This document shows positions 1 through 9,878 of a stretch of 48,581 nucleotides of DNA, one piece after another. Both the position numbers and the translations under genes were made by a program. The first letter of the stretch is position 1; every line of letters begins with the position of its first letter. This DNA is from Streptomyces sp. MUM 178J (GTDB taxonomy: Bacteria; Actinomycetota; Actinomycetes; Streptomycetales; Streptomycetaceae): contig NZ_JADWYQ010000047.1 in NCBI RefSeq assembly GCF_022414575.1, positions 1 through 48,581 on the forward strand, written 5' to 3'. A model generated the notes under the pieces. That model saw nothing but the letters and a program-made list of their open reading frames with translations, made no database searches and was not told where the DNA came from.

Positions 1-1
1 T

Positions 2-166
2 TCACGGCATGGGTCCGCACAGGGTGAGGCATTCCGAGAGTTCCAATATCCGACTGCACCATTACACCTGTGGCCCGACTCCGAGGAGCGGACCCGGGCC
101 GCCGTCGACAAGGCGTACGCGGACCAGTCCGCCGATGCCCAGCCACAGGTCGACGCAGCGGCGTAG
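2..166 (+). CDS. 3' end of an unrecognised gene (partial)
   Basis: A reading frame enters from the left edge and stops at TAG 164-166, giving the last 54 residues. The final 30 or so residues, starting around HLWPDSEERTRAAV, have the strong G/C third-position bias of Streptomyces coding DNA and look like a charged C-terminal helix. The roughly 22 codons before that are much less biased and include a TTA at 62-64, so the left part may be non-coding or recently altered. I do not recognise the family. Being cut by the window edge, it cannot be assigned further. Confidence that this is coding is limited. Confidence 0.4.
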   Translation, partial: SRHGSAQGEAFREFQYPTAPLHLWPDSEERTRAAVDKAYADQSADAQPQVDAAA

Positions 167-274
167 CCGCTCCCCCGCGCGCTGACCGAAGTCAGCACGC
201 TGCGGACTCTGCGCGGACCGCAAAGGCCGCCCAACCCGCTCCGCCGCAGGTCAGACGGCCTTTCGCCGGACGTA

Positions 275-1363
<1,089 letters not shown>

Positions 1364-1569
1364 GTTGGCGACTTCCTGAAGTGGGGTGGGAGTGGAGGCG
1401 GGCCCGGCCCCGAGGGGCCGATCCCCCAGTCTACGGGCGGGCCGGAAGCGGCGGCGACGGGCGTCGCGGACGCAGGGAGAGGCCGCGCCGGTCGAACTGA
1501 GGGCCAAGCCTCGTCCAAAGGGGGTGTTTCGTTCCTGATTTGGGCCCTCCGGCGTCCTACGTTGGTTCC

Positions 1570-2127
1570 GTGGAGCAGCCCAGAACCAGCACACCCCGGC
1601 GTCCGAAGCGGCCCGCGCTCGCCGACGGCCCCGTCGTCTACCAGGTGCCGGCCCGGCCCGCCCGCCCGACGCCGCCCGTCGTCCTCGCCTTGCGGAGGCT
1701 CCCGAACCCCAGGCTCACCGGGCTCGGCGCCGGGCTCTTCGGCGCTGCGTCGATGCTGGCGCTCGGCTTTCTGGACCGGCTGCTGCTCGATGGCTCCGCG
1801 GTGCTGTTCGGAGTGCTGTTTCTGCCGGTCAGCGCGCTGATCGCGCTCTGGGTACGGGAGGCCGACCTGGTCACGGCACCCATCTGCGCGCCCATCGCCT
1901 TCGCCGTCGGCATCGTCCCGATCTCCGGCGGGACCGGCGGTTTCGGGGGCCAGACCATGGGGGTGGTCACCTCACTGGCCGTCCACGCGGGCTGGCTGTA
2001 CGGGGGCACCCTGATCGCGGGCCTGATCACCTGCGTACGGAAGGTACGCGCCATGAACCGACGCCCGCGCCGCACCGGCGCGCCCCGGCCCGGTCGTCCG
2101 AGCGGCGCCAGGGACCGCCGCGGCTGA
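1570..2127 (+). CDS. Membrane protein of the DUF6542 type
   Basis: A 185-residue protein with a proline- and arginine-rich N-terminus, about four hydrophobic segments in the middle (roughly residues 50-155), and a basic, disordered C-terminal tail of about 30 residues. The short hydrophobic domain, with glycine-rich loops around ISGGTGGFGGQT, fits actinobacterial proteins carrying DUF6542, whose function is unknown. The start is GTG 1570. It has no Shine-Dalgarno sequence, but a TACGTT box at 1558-1563 ends 6 nt before it, as expected for a leaderless transcript. It is divergent from ychF. The domain name comes from memory of the gene order as well as the sequence, so the family call is moderate. 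Confidence 0.78.
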   Translation: MEQPRTSTPRRPKRPALADGPVVYQVPARPARPTPPVVLALRRLPNPRLTGLGAGLFGAASMLALGFLDRLLLDGSAVLFGVLFLPVSALIALWVREADLVTAPICAPIAFAVGIVPISGGTGGFGGQTMGVVTSLAVHAGWLYGGTLIAGLITCVRKVRAMNRRPRRTGAPRPGRPSGARDRRG

Positions 2128-2181
2128 GCGGAGCGAACAGGGCTGGGCGGCCAGAGGCAGGAGGGGCCTGAGAGGGGAGGG

Positions 2182-2276
2182 CCCGTCGGGGTCCGTCGCC
2201 GTCGGGGCCACGTCGGAAGCCCGTCGGGGCCCGTCGCCGTCGGGGTCACGCCAGCAGCCCGTCGGGGCCCGTCAGG
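2182..2276. repeat. 38-bp tandem repeat, 2.5 copies
   Basis: Copies start at 2182, 2220 and 2258; the last is partial. Each begins CCCGTCGGGG. They fill the spacer between the convergent DUF6542 and ppgK genes. No function is evident. Confidence 0.8.
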
Positions 2277-2289
2277 AGGGAAGTCCCGG

Positions 2290-3036
2290 TCAGCGTGGGC
2301 CCGCCGCCGTCATCGCCGCGCCCACGATGCCCGCGTTGTTCTGCAGCTCCGCCGGAACGATCTCCGCCCTGATGTCCTTGATCAGCGGAAGGAACTTCTC
2401 CGCCTTGCGGCTCACCCCGCCGCCGATGATGAAGAGCTCGGGCGAGAACAGCATCTCCAGATGCGCCAGATACTTCTGCACCCGGCGCGCCCAGTGGTGC
2501 CAGCCCAGGTCGGCGTCCTCCTTGGCCTTCGTGGAGGCGCGCTGCTCCGCCTCGTGTCCGTGGAGCTCCAGATGGCCCAGTTCCGTGTTCGGCACGAGAC
2601 GGCCGTCGACGAAGAGGGCGCTGCCGATGCCGGTGCCGAGGGTCAGCATCAGCACCGTGCCGTTGCGACCGCGGCCCGCTCCGAAAGCCATCTCCGCGAT
2701 GCCCGCCGCGTCCGCGTCGTTCAGGACCGTCACGGGCAGGCCGCCGAGCCGCTCGGCCAGCAGCTTCGCCGCGTCGACGTCGATCCAGCTGTCGTCGACG
2801 TTGGCGGCGGTGCGGGTGACGCCGGCCGTGACGACCCCGGGGAAGGTGACTCCCACGGGGCCGGACCAGCCGAAGTGCGTCACCACCTCCGCGACGCGGT
2901 CGGCCACGCCGTCGGGCACGGCCGGGTGCGGTGTCAGCACCTTGTGCCGGGGCTGGGCAAGGTCGCCGCGCACCAGGTCCACGGGAGCGCCCTTGATCCC
3001 CGACCCGCCGATGTCCACTCCGAAGACGACGTTCAT
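2290..3036 (-). CDS. ppgK: Polyphosphate glucokinase (ROK family)
   Basis: Cytoplasmic kinase that phosphorylates glucose to glucose-6-phosphate using polyphosphate and/or ATP. The 248-residue product has the ROK phosphate-binding loop DIGGSGIKG at the N-terminus, the LNDADAAG sugar-binding segment, the LGTGIGSALF second phosphate loop followed by a TELGHLEL segment, and a lysine-rich KAKEDADLGWHHWARRVQKYL region typical of polyphosphate-dependent members. The preferred start is ATG 3036, with TAACGT on the minus strand ending 7 nt before it, which suggests a leaderless transcript. An in-frame GTG at 3042 is the alternative. It lies 30 nt downstream of ispH on the same strand and may also be read through from it. 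Confidence 0.93.
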   Translation of the reverse strand: MNVVFGVDIGGSGIKGAPVDLVRGDLAQPRHKVLTPHPAVPDGVADRVAEVVTHFGWSGPVGVTFPGVVTAGVTRTAANVDDSWIDVDAAKLLAERLGGLPVTVLNDADAAGIAEMAFGAGRGRNGTVLMLTLGTGIGSALFVDGRLVPNTELGHLELHGHEAEQRASTKAKEDADLGWHHWARRVQKYLAHLEMLFSPELFIIGGGVSRKAEKFLPLIKDIRAEIVPAELQNNAGIVGAAMTAAGPR

Positions 3037-3066
3037 GGACACAACGTTACGGGCCTGCGCCGACGG

Positions 3067-4053
3067 TCACTCCTCGACGAGCTCTGCCACCTCGGAACGC
3101 AGATCGCGGCGGAGCTCCTTCGGCAGCGAGAAGGTGATCGACTCTTCGGCTGCCTTGACGATCTCCACATCCTCGAAGCCGCGCTGGGACAGCCACTCCA
3201 GAACGCCCTCGACCAGCACCTCCGGCACGGACGCTCCGGAGGTCACGCCGACCGTGGCCACGCCTTGCAGCCAGGCCTCGTCGATCTCGTCGGCGAAGTC
3301 CACCAGATGCGCGGCGCGCGCGCCCGCGCCGAGCGCGACCTCCACCAGGCGCTTGGAGTTGGAGGAGTTCTGCGAGCCGACCACGATGACCAGGTCGGAC
3401 TCGACGCCCATCTGCTTGACGGCGATCTGGCGGTTCTGCGTGGCGTAGCAGATGTCGTCGCTGGGCGGTGAGACCAGCAGCGGGAACTTGGTCTTGAGAC
3501 GGTCCACCGTCTCCATCGTCTCGTCGACCGAAAGGGTGGTCTGGGAGAGCCAGACGACCTTCGACGGGTCGCGGACCTCGACCTGGTCGACGTCGTCCGG
3601 ACCGTCGACCAGGGTGATGTGCTCCGGGGCCTCGCCGGTGGTGCCGATGACCTCCTCATGGCCCTCGTGGCCGATCAGGAGGATGTCGAAGTCCTCGTTC
3701 GCATACCGCACGGCCTCCTTGTGGACCTTCGTCACCAGGGGGCAGGTCGCGTCGATGGTGGCGAGCTTCCGCTCCGCCGCCTCTTCGTGGACGGTCGGCG
3801 CCACGCCGTGCGCCGAGAACATCACGATCGAGCCCTCGGGCACCTCCGCCGTCGTCTCGACGAAGATCGCGCCCTTCTTCTCCAGGGTCTGGACGACGTA
3901 CTTGTTGTGGACGATCTCGTGACGGACGTAGATCGGGGCCCCGTACTGCTCCAGGGCCTTCTCGACGGCGATTACGGCACGGTCCACGCCCGCGCAGTAG
4001 CCGCGCGGGGCGGCGAGCAGGACGCGACGGGCAGGAGTCGGCGTAGCAGTCAT
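3067..4053 (-). CDS. ispH: 4-hydroxy-3-methylbut-2-enyl diphosphate reductase
   Basis: Last enzyme of the MEP isoprenoid pathway: it reduces HMBPP to IPP and DMAPP using a [4Fe-4S] cluster. The 328-residue protein has the three cluster cysteines at about C20 (RGYCAGV), C104 (DATCPLV) and C202 ([10 protein letters not shown]), the AHGVAP histidine motif, [10 protein letters not shown] and the SGASVPE substrate loop. ATG 4053 gives a start matching the family; in-frame GTG 4059 and ATG 4062 lie just upstream and cannot be excluded. The much longer open frame runs into the tandem repeat region and is not credible. It is divergent from xseA and followed by ppgK after 30 nt. Confidence 0.96.
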   Translation of the reverse strand: MTATPTPARRVLLAAPRGYCAGVDRAVIAVEKALEQYGAPIYVRHEIVHNKYVVQTLEKKGAIFVETTAEVPEGSIVMFSAHGVAPTVHEEAAERKLATIDATCPLVTKVHKEAVRYANEDFDILLIGHEGHEEVIGTTGEAPEHITLVDGPDDVDQVEVRDPSKVVWLSQTTLSVDETMETVDRLKTKFPLLVSPPSDDICYATQNRQIAVKQMGVESDLVIVVGSQNSSNSKRLVEVALGAGARAAHLVDFADEIDEAWLQGVATVGVTSGASVPEVLVEGVLEWLSQRGFEDVEIVKAAEESITFSLPKELRRDLRSEVAELVEE

Positions 4054-4207
4054 GCGCACCATCGTAAGGCCGCGTCTCCGCCCCGCGAGATCGCCCACCG
4101 GACTGAGACCGGGCCCGCGGGAGTGCGAAGGGGGACCGGAGAGAGACCGGGGAAGGACCGGGAGATCGCCGTCCTGCTGGTGTCTGCGCCACGGCGAGTC
4201 CGGGGCG

Positions 4208-4348
4208 CGTACGCGGGGGCGCGTACGCGGGGGCGCGTCCGGGCGGCGCGTCCAGGGGCGAATCCAGGCGGCGCGTCCAGGCGGCGCGTCCGGGCGGCGC
4301 GTCCGGGCGGCGCGTCCGGGCGGTGTACGCGGGCGGTGTACGCGGGCG
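4208..4348. repeat. 13-bp tandem repeat array between ispH and xseA
   Basis: About ten imperfect units based on CGTCCGGGCGGCG, with CGTACGCGGGGG-like variants at both ends, occupy the divergent ispH-xseA spacer (4054-4424). One unit is 12 bp and the first two are 14 bp. The array produces long spurious open frames on both strands. It lies upstream of both promoters, so copy number could affect either, but no regulatory role is shown. Confidence 0.85.
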
Positions 4349-4424
4349 AGGGGCCGCGCCGTGTGCGGGGTCCGGCGCCGGAAGCCGTGCGGGGCTGTCA
4401 CCGGCGGCCGTTACGCTCGCACGC

Positions 4425-5633
4425 ATGGCTCTCAAGACGACCGCAGAAGCGCCGCTGCCCGTCGGCGAGGTGTCGCGGCTCATCGGCGGCTGGATCGACC
4501 GGCTCGGGGCCGTATGGGTCGAGGGGCAGATCACCCAGCTGTCGCGACGGCCCGGGGCCGGGGTGGTGTTTCTGTCGCTGCGCGATCCCTCGTACGACAT
4601 CTCGGTGAGCGTCACCTGCTATCGCCAGGTCTTCGACGCGGTCGCGGACGTCGTGTCCGAGGGGGCGCGCGTCGTCGTGTACGCCAAGCCGGAGTGGTAT
4701 GCGCCGCGGGGGCAGCTCTCGCTGCGGGCCGCCGAGATAAGGCCGGTGGGCGTCGGGGAGCTGCTCGTCCGGCTGGAGCAGCTCAAGCGGGCGCTCGGGG
4801 CGGAGGGGCTGTTCGCCGCCGAGCGGAAGCGGCCGCTGCCGTTTCTGCCGCACCGGGTGGGGCTCGTCTGCGGCCGGGCTTCGGCCGCGGAGCGCGACGT
4901 GCTGGAGAACGCGCGGCACCGCTGGCCGCACGTCCGCTTCGAGGTGCGCAATGTGGCCGTGCAGGGCGTGCACGCGGTCGCGCAGGTCGTCCAGGCGGTC
5001 AAGGAGCTGGACGAGCACCCGGACGTCGACGTGATCGTCGTCGCGCGCGGCGGCGGCAGCGTGGAGGACCTGCTGCCGTTCTCGGACGAGCAGCTGGTCC
5101 GCGCGGTCTTCGCGTGCCGTACGCCCGTGGTGTCCGCGATCGGGCACGAGCCCGACTCCCCGCTGCTCGACCTGGTGGCCGACCTGCGCGCCTCCACCCC
5201 CACGGACGCCGCCAAGAAGGTCGTCCCGGACGTCGGCGAGGAGCTGGACCGGGTGGGGGCCCTCAGGGACCGTGCGCTGCGCTGTGTGCGTGCGCTGCTC
5301 GACCGGGAGGAGCGTGGGCTCGCCCATGCCCTGGCCCGGCCGTCGATGGAGCATCCGCACCGGATGGCGGACGAGCGGGCGGCGGAGGTCGAGGCGCTCG
5401 TGGCGCGCGGCCGCCGGGTGTTCGGGCATCTGCTGGACCGGGCGGAGTCCGAGCTGTCGCACACCCGCGCGCGCGTGGTGTCGCTGTCGCCCGCCGCGAC
5501 GCTCCAGCGGGGCTACGCGGTGCTCCAGCGTGCGGACGGGGCCGTCGTGCGCTCCCCGGACGACGTCTCGGCGGACGAGGCGCTGCGGGCGCGCGTCAGC
5601 GAGGGGGAGTTCACGGTGCGGGTCACCGAGTGA
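4425..5633 (+). CDS. xseA: Exodeoxyribonuclease VII large subunit
   Basis: Catalytic subunit of exonuclease VII, a metal-independent single-strand DNA exonuclease that degrades from both ends. The 402-residue protein has an N-terminal OB-fold (about residues 10-105, [25 protein letters not shown]), the core exonuclease domain with the [20 protein letters not shown] and [24 protein letters not shown] motifs, a helical region, and the terminal LQRGYAVLQ segment. ATG 4425 is preceded by TACGCT exactly 7 nt upstream and has no Shine-Dalgarno sequence, so translation is probably leaderless. xseB starts 54 nt downstream with its own -10-like box. Confidence 0.96.
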   Translation: MALKTTAEAPLPVGEVSRLIGGWIDRLGAVWVEGQITQLSRRPGAGVVFLSLRDPSYDISVSVTCYRQVFDAVADVVSEGARVVVYAKPEWYAPRGQLSLRAAEIRPVGVGELLVRLEQLKRALGAEGLFAAERKRPLPFLPHRVGLVCGRASAAERDVLENARHRWPHVRFEVRNVAVQGVHAVAQVVQAVKELDEHPDVDVIVVARGGGSVEDLLPFSDEQLVRAVFACRTPVVSAIGHEPDSPLLDLVADLRASTPTDAAKKVVPDVGEELDRVGALRDRALRCVRALLDREERGLAHALARPSMEHPHRMADERAAEVEALVARGRRVFGHLLDRAESELSHTRARVVSLSPAATLQRGYAVLQRADGAVVRSPDDVSADEALRARVSEGEFTVRVTE

Positions 5634-5687
5634 GCAGCGCACACAGCGCGACGGAACACAGTGACGTACGGACATAGGGTGGATCAC

Positions 5688-5960
5688 ATGACTGCCAAGA
5701 CCGACGACGCGGCCGTTCTCGGCTACGAGCAGGCGCGGGACGAGCTGATCGAGGTCGTACGCCGGCTGGAGGCGGGCGGCACGACGCTAGAGGAGTCGCT
5801 CGCCCTCTGGGAGCGAGGCGAGGAGCTGGCCAAGGTCTGCAGGCACTGGTTGGAGGGCGCCCGCGCCCGGCTGGACGCCGCTCTCGCCCGGGAGGAGCCG
5901 GGCGAGCGGGACGAGGAGGGCGGGAAGGGCGGCAAGGGCGCACAGAACGAAGAGGGCTGA
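5688..5960 (+). CDS. xseB: Exodeoxyribonuclease VII small subunit
   Basis: Small helical subunit that assembles with XseA. The 90-residue protein has the family pattern [40 protein letters not shown] followed by a Lys/Glu/Gly-rich tail. ATG 5688 was chosen over an upstream in-frame start at 5661 because TAGGGT ends 7 nt before it, a strong actinobacterial -10 for a leaderless transcript. The gene therefore has its own promoter even though it sits just behind xseA. Confidence 0.93.
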   Translation: MTAKTDDAAVLGYEQARDELIEVVRRLEAGGTTLEESLALWERGEELAKVCRHWLEGARARLDAALAREEPGERDEEGGKGGKGAQNEEG

Positions 5961-5999
5961 TCGGGCGGCCGGCGTGAAGCGGATCACCGGACACAGGGT

Positions 6000-6032
6000 T
6001 TAGTTGAAAGTTCACCTAACCCGGCGTACGGT
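6000..6032 (+). promoter_or_regulatory. Promoter with a 20-bp palindromic operator
   Basis: The palindrome TTAGNTGAANNTTCANCTAA occupies 6000-6019; only the two N positions in the arms do not pair. It covers the -35 hexamer TTGAAA (6004-6009), which is 17 nt from a -10 TACGGT (6027-6032), so a bound repressor would block the promoter of the nitroreductase gene. The TGAA/TTCA dyad resembles MarR-type operators; the regulator is not encoded nearby. Confidence 0.65.
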
Positions 6033-6083
6033 GAGGTCGTCACCCGATGACGCTTTACGTCTTTACGTCCGGAAGGCCCCTGA

Positions 6084-6671
6084 ATGTCCCTCGCCCTTGA
6101 CCCCACCGCCCAGGACCTCCTCTTCCGCGAGGCCCGCACCGCCAACGCCTTCACCGAGGAGCCGGTGACCGAGGAGCAGGTGCAGGCGATCTACGACCTG
6201 ATCAAGTACGGGCCGACCGCCTTCAATCAGACCCCGCTGCGCATCGTCCTCGTCCGCTCCGAGGAGGCCCGCGAGCGGCTCGCCCCGCTGATGGCGGAGG
6301 GCAACCGCGCGAAGACCTCCGCCGCGCCGCTGGTCGCGATCCTCGCCGCGGACAACGAGTTCCACGAGGAGCTGCCCGCCCTCTTCCCGCACTTCCCGCA
6401 GGCCAAGGACTTCTTCACCGAACGCCCCGTGCGCGAGCGCGCCGCCGGCTTCAACGCCGCACTGCAGGCCGCGTACTTCATCGTGGGCGTCCGCGCCGCG
6501 GGCCTCGCGGCCGGCCCGATGACCGGCTTCGACTTCGCAGGCGTCCAGAAGGAGTTCCTGGACGGCGACCACTCCCCGCTGATGATCGTCAACATCGGCC
6601 GGCCCGCCGAGGGCGCTTCCTCCCCGCGTTCGCCGCGTCTGGCCTACGACGAGGTCATCACGACCGTCTGA
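6084..6671 (+). CDS. Nitroreductase family protein (malonic semialdehyde reductase RutE-like)
   Basis: FMN-dependent NAD(P)H oxidoreductase, 195 residues, the usual size. Visible motifs are the N-terminal FREARTANAFTEEPV FMN-binding stretch, YGPTAFNQTPLRIVLV, the central GFNAALQAAYFIVGVRAAGLAAGPMTGFD segment and the terminal VNIGRP. This pattern is shared with RutE/HadB-type enzymes, but substrate cannot be read from the sequence. The start at ATG 6084 has GGAAGG 8 nt upstream. It stands alone behind the palindromic promoter at 6000-6032 and ends at a strong hairpin terminator, so it is probably monocistronic and repressor-controlled. Confidence 0.88.
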   Translation: MSLALDPTAQDLLFREARTANAFTEEPVTEEQVQAIYDLIKYGPTAFNQTPLRIVLVRSEEARERLAPLMAEGNRAKTSAAPLVAILAADNEFHEELPALFPHFPQAKDFFTERPVRERAAGFNAALQAAYFIVGVRAAGLAAGPMTGFDFAGVQKEFLDGDHSPLMIVNIGRPAEGASSPRSPRLAYDEVITTV

Positions 6672-6703
6672 GCCCCGCCACGCGGTCACGCAGCCGCGCG
6701 GCA

Positions 6704-6756
6704 CACAAGCGGCAGGCCGCCGCACCCGGTCCGGGTGCGGCGGCCTGCCGCTTGTG
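6704..6756. terminator. Bidirectional hairpin terminator
   Basis: Perfect inverted repeat with 26-bp arms around a single central base, beginning CACAAGCGGC and ending GCCGCTTGTG. It lies between the nitroreductase gene (+) and the DUF4245 gene (-). There is no T-run, which is common for Streptomyces terminators. Confidence 0.85.
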
Positions 6757-6811
6757 CGTTGAGCCCCAAACGAGCCCACCGAGCCCACCGAGCCCCAGGA
6801 GCCTCCGCCTC

Positions 6812-6864
6812 GGGAGGACTTCCCCGGGAGGGCTTCCCCGGGAGGACTTCCCCGGGAGGTCCCC
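6812..6864. repeat. 14-bp tandem repeat, about 3.7 copies
   Basis: Units GGGAGGACTTCCCC start at 6812, 6826 and 6840, with a shortened fourth at 6854. Each unit is itself partly palindromic. The array ends just before the stop codon of the DUF4245 gene. Confidence 0.75.
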
Positions 6865-6865
6865 C

Positions 6866-7384
6866 TCAGGAGGTCTTGAGCGCGGCGGCCATCTCCGCCA
6901 GCCGCTCCAGCGGCGCGGTGCCCGTGACCACGGTCGTCGTGCCGTTCTCCAGGCGCACCAGCGCGTCGTACTTGGGACCTTCCCACTGCTTCCAGGTCTG
7001 CCCGGCCACCTGCTGCGTCCTGCCGGTGTCCGCAGCGCCGTGGGTGATCTCCTCGAGGTACTTCTCGGCGGGCGCCGTGGACTGCTCGACCGCGACGTAC
7101 TCCCTGTCCGGATCCAGGAAGCCGAGGTGCCAGGCGCTGCCCTCCGCCCCCTTGTACGTCACCGAGGTCGGCTTCCACTCCTGCGCCAGGCCCTCCGGCG
7201 CGGCCACCGGGTACGGGGCGGCGCGCCGTGCCGTGGCCAGCTCCACGCGGTAGTCGACCGGCTTGATGGGGTCGGCCGTGTCGTCGTGCGGGATGAACAG
7301 GTAGATGCCTCCCGCGCAGGCGCTGATCAACGCCATCGAGAGAATCATGTCCCGCACCGTCTTGATGCCTCGCTTGCCTGCCAC
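6866..7384 (-). CDS. Membrane-anchored DUF4245 protein
   Basis: A 172-residue protein with one N-terminal hydrophobic segment (about residues 14-31, MILSMALISACAGGIYLFI) and an extracytoplasmic domain of about 140 residues. The domain contains the PVDYRVEL..RRAAPYPVAAPEGL and YVAVEQS motifs typical of the actinobacterial DUF4245 family, often called a membrane or lipoprotein-like protein of unknown function. There is no lipobox, as the cysteine lies inside the hydrophobic stretch without the consensus. The start is GTG 7384. It is divergent from glpX, which is a conserved arrangement in Streptomyces as I recall it. Confidence 0.85.
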   Translation of the reverse strand: MAGKRGIKTVRDMILSMALISACAGGIYLFIPHDDTADPIKPVDYRVELATARRAAPYPVAAPEGLAQEWKPTSVTYKGAEGSAWHLGFLDPDREYVAVEQSTAPAEKYLEEITHGAADTGRTQQVAGQTWKQWEGPKYDALVRLENGTTTVVTGTAPLERLAEMAAALKTS

Positions 7385-7461
7385 GCGCCCTATGGTCGCA
7401 TCACGCCCGGGGCGCGCAGACTCTAGGGGGTCCGCTCAAACGTGGGGCCCTCTGCTCAATT

Positions 7462-7481
7462 TATCGACCTACCGATAGAGT
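7462..7481 (+). promoter_or_regulatory. Candidate glpX promoter region with short palindrome
   Basis: A relatively AT-rich stretch holds the dyad TATCG (7462-7466) / CGATA (7473-7477) and an overlapping -10-like TAGAGT (7476-7481), about 50 nt upstream of glpX. No convincing -35 is visible. The dyad may be an operator. Confidence 0.35.
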
Positions 7482-7529
7482 CACAGCACCCTCTCATCCG
7501 GCCGTCGTCGTACAGAAAGGTGCGCTCCG

Positions 7530-8561
7530 ATGACCGAGCACCACTTGCCGTCCCAGCTCGAGGTCTCCCCCGAAGCCCCCGACCGCAACCTCGCCCTGGA
7601 GCTCGTCCGGGTGACGGAGGCCGCCGCGATGGCCGCCGGCCGCTGGGTCGGCCGCGGCGAGAAGAACGGTGCGGACGGCGCAGCCGTCAAAGCCATGCGG
7701 ACGCTCGTCCACACCGTATCGATGAACGGCGTAGTCGTCATCGGCGAGGGTGAGAAGGACGAGGCCCCGATGCTCTACAACGGTGAGCGCATCGGCGACG
7801 GCACCGGAGCCGAGTGCGACATCGCCGTCGACCCGATCGACGGCACCACCCTGACGGCCAAGGGCATGCCCAACGCCATCGCGGTCCTGGCCGCCGCCGA
7901 CCGCGGCACCATGTTCGACCCGTCCGCGGTCTTCTACATGGACAAGCTGGTCACCGGCCCCGAGGCAGCGGACTTTGTCGACATCAACGCACCGGTGTCG
8001 GTGAACATCCGCCGTGTCGCCAAGGCGAAGCACTCCGCGCCGGAGGACGTGACCGTGGTGATCCTGGACCGGCCCCGCCACGAGGGCATCGTCAAGGAGA
8101 TCCGCGAGACGGGGGCCCGGATCAAGTTCATCTCGGACGGCGACGTCGCCGGTTCGATCATGGCGGTCAAGGAGGGCACAGGCGTCGACCTGCTCCTCGG
8201 CATCGGCGGCACGCCGGAGGGCATCATCTCCGCCTGCGCGATCAAGTGCCTCGGCGGCACGATCCAGGGCAAGCTGTGGCCGAAGGACGACGACGAGCGG
8301 CAGCGCGCGGTCGACGCGGGTCATGACCTGGACCGTGTGCTGCACACCGACGACCTGGTCAGCGGCGACAACGTGTTCTTCGTCGCGACCGGCATCACGG
8401 ACGGCGAGCTGCTGCGGGGCGTGCGCTACCGGGCGGAGACGGCGACCACGCAGTCCCTGGTCATGCGCTCCAAGTCGGGCACGATCCGGCAGATCGACTC
8501 GACGCACCGGCTGTCGAAGCTGCGCGCATACAGCGCCATCGACTTCGACCGCGCGCAGTAG
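7530..8561 (+). CDS. glpX: Class II fructose-1,6-bisphosphatase
   Basis: Gluconeogenic enzyme that hydrolyses fructose-1,6-bisphosphate to fructose-6-phosphate. The 343-residue protein has the GlpX-type metal sites [11 protein letters not shown] and DPIDGTT, the SDGDVAGSI motif and the [16 protein letters not shown] phosphate-binding segment. This class II enzyme is the usual FBPase in Streptomyces. The start at ATG 7530 has a GAAAGG sequence about 10 nt upstream. It is divergent from the DUF4245 gene and followed by a hairpin terminator at 8647-8674. Confidence 0.96.
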   Translation: MTEHHLPSQLEVSPEAPDRNLALELVRVTEAAAMAAGRWVGRGEKNGADGAAVKAMRTLVHTVSMNGVVVIGEGEKDEAPMLYNGERIGDGTGAECDIAVDPIDGTTLTAKGMPNAIAVLAAADRGTMFDPSAVFYMDKLVTGPEAADFVDINAPVSVNIRRVAKAKHSAPEDVTVVILDRPRHEGIVKEIRETGARIKFISDGDVAGSIMAVKEGTGVDLLLGIGGTPEGIISACAIKCLGGTIQGKLWPKDDDERQRAVDAGHDLDRVLHTDDLVSGDNVFFVATGITDGELLRGVRYRAETATTQSLVMRSKSGTIRQIDSTHRLSKLRAYSAIDFDRAQ

Positions 8562-8646
8562 TCAGCCGCAGCGGACGCAGGGGCACAAGGCGCGAGACGC
8601 CAGGGCACAAGACGCAAGGCACAAAAGACACGAGGGCACAAAGAAA

Positions 8647-8674
8647 GGGGCGCCCCGTCTACGGCGGGCGCCCC
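8647..8674. terminator. Bidirectional hairpin terminator between glpX and the wbl gene
   Basis: Perfect 9-bp arms GGGGCGCCC (8647-8655) and GGGCGCCCC (8666-8674) with a 10-nt loop. The spacer before it (8580-8640) holds several imperfect GGGCACAAG-type repeats. Confidence 0.8.
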
Positions 8675-8679
8675 GTCCC

Positions 8680-9030
8680 TCAGGCGGCGGCGGACTTCTT
8701 CAACTCCACCTCGCGCCGCCTGCGCCGCGCCAGGACCACACGGCGCTCGGCCGCGGTGAGCCCGCCCCACACCCCGTACGGCTCCGGCTGGAGCAGCGCG
8801 TGCTCCCTGCACTCGACCATCACGGGACAGCGTGCGCAGACCCGTTTCGCAGCCTCCTCGCGGGACAGCCGTGCGGCGGTCGGCTCCTTCGACGGCGCGA
8901 AGAACAGTCCGGCCTCGTCCCGGCGGCACACCGCCTCAGCGTGCCAGGGACCGGCCTGATCTTCCCGCGCCGGAATTCGCTGCGACGGAACGGCGGCTAC
9001 CTGCAGGGACTGATGCGGCAGTTGCAGCAC
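8680..9030 (-). CDS. WhiB-like iron-sulfur transcription factor (WblI-like)
   Basis: A small [4Fe-4S] regulator of the actinobacterial WhiB family that works with sigma factors. The 116-residue product has the four cluster cysteines at C35, C65, C68 and C74 (spacing C-x29-C-x2-C-x5-C), the GVWGG turn at 86-90 and a basic C-terminal helix (ARRRRREVELKK) for DNA contact. The start is GTG 9030 with AGGAG about 7 nt upstream. By gene order and sequence I recall this as the orthologue of S. coelicolor WblI (SCO5046), but that assignment rests on memory. The 164 nt upstream (9031-9194) hold its promoter region; I see no certain -10 there. Confidence 0.93.
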   Translation of the reverse strand: MLQLPHQSLQVAAVPSQRIPAREDQAGPWHAEAVCRRDEAGLFFAPSKEPTAARLSREEAAKRVCARCPVMVECREHALLQPEPYGVWGGLTAAERRVVLARRRRREVELKKSAAA

Positions 9031-9194
9031 GGTCTACTCCTGACGACGGCTTCGCGAGCGAGAGAGACGATGCAGCAGTCCCTACCCGCTGTACGCGGCC
9101 CTATGCACTGAGTGGCACTGAGTTCCGATGTACGGAATTGCATACAGGCGCACAAGGCTGAAAAGCACTCCGGCGCGGCGCCGTCGGCAGGGTG

Positions 9195-9860
9195 TCAGCG
9201 AAGGTGTTTGCGCAGGCGATCGTGGAGGTCGGCGATACGGCGGCCGCGCTTGGGCTTCGCCTCCACATTGCCGAAAACCGCATACCCGTTGACGGCCACG
9301 ACCGGGGCTTCCGGGTCCTGCGCCTCCAGGCTGACGACCTCGAAATTGCCGCAGAAGCCGGAGCCCGTACCGCGCAGCGTGATGTTCTCCGGGACACGGA
9401 CCTCGATGTTCCCGAAGACGGACCCCGCGTCGATCACCGTCAGGCGCTGCTCGAAGAGCGCCTCGGTGAGGTCGATCTCGATGTTGCCGAAGAGGGAGAA
9501 GGCCTTCAGCCTGCGGTTGACGCGCCAGCGCCCCTTTCGGGTGTTGCTGGAGAAGACGGCGACCAGGCTCTCCGCGGGGCGGGCGTCGGTCCCGGCGTCC
9601 GCCCCCTCGCCCGGGAAGCGGTACGGGTCCGGGGCCTCCCGGCCCGGCGGCGGCGCGGGAAGGTCCCGTACGAGGGGTTCGAGCTCGCCGACGGTCTTGG
9701 CCCGGTAGACCGCGTCGATGCGCTCCGCGTGCTCCTCGGCGTCCAGCCGGCCCTCGGCCAACGCCTCCCGGAGGATGTCGGCGATCCGGTCCCGGTCGGC
9801 GTCCGAGGCGCGCAGGGCGGGCGCGGTCCGGGACTTGGCGTCATGCTTCTCGAGGTCCAC
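9195..9860 (-). CDS. DUF1707 and LiaF-like domain protein
   Basis: A 221-residue soluble protein with an N-terminal DUF1707 (SHOCT-like) domain: RASDADRDRIADILREALAEGRLDAEEHAERIDAVYRAKTVGELEPLVRDLP, about residues 14-66. A proline-rich linker follows. The C-terminal beta-rich domain has repeated FGNIE / FGNVE strands (SLFGNIEIDL, SVFGNIEVRV, FCGNFEVV, AVFGNVEAK), as in the cell-wall-active-antibiotics-response LiaF C-terminal domain. No transmembrane segment is visible. The start is GTG 9860, with TACGCT ending 6 nt before it on the minus strand, so it is probably leaderless. It is divergent from the class I fumarase. Function is unknown; a cell-envelope stress role is only inferred from the LiaF-like domain. 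Confidence 0.85.
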   Translation of the reverse strand: MDLEKHDAKSRTAPALRASDADRDRIADILREALAEGRLDAEEHAERIDAVYRAKTVGELEPLVRDLPAPPPGREAPDPYRFPGEGADAGTDARPAESLVAVFSSNTRKGRWRVNRRLKAFSLFGNIEIDLTEALFEQRLTVIDAGSVFGNIEVRVPENITLRGTGSGFCGNFEVVSLEAQDPEAPVVAVNGYAVFGNVEAKPKRGRRIADLHDRLRKHLR

Positions 9861-9878
9861 GGGCCCAGCGTAGCGAAA

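Noticed and set aside
4052..5677. Long alternative frame across the 13-bp repeats and xseA
   Set aside because: Low-complexity Arg/Gly/Ala product created by the repeats and by GC bias; xseA is the real gene.
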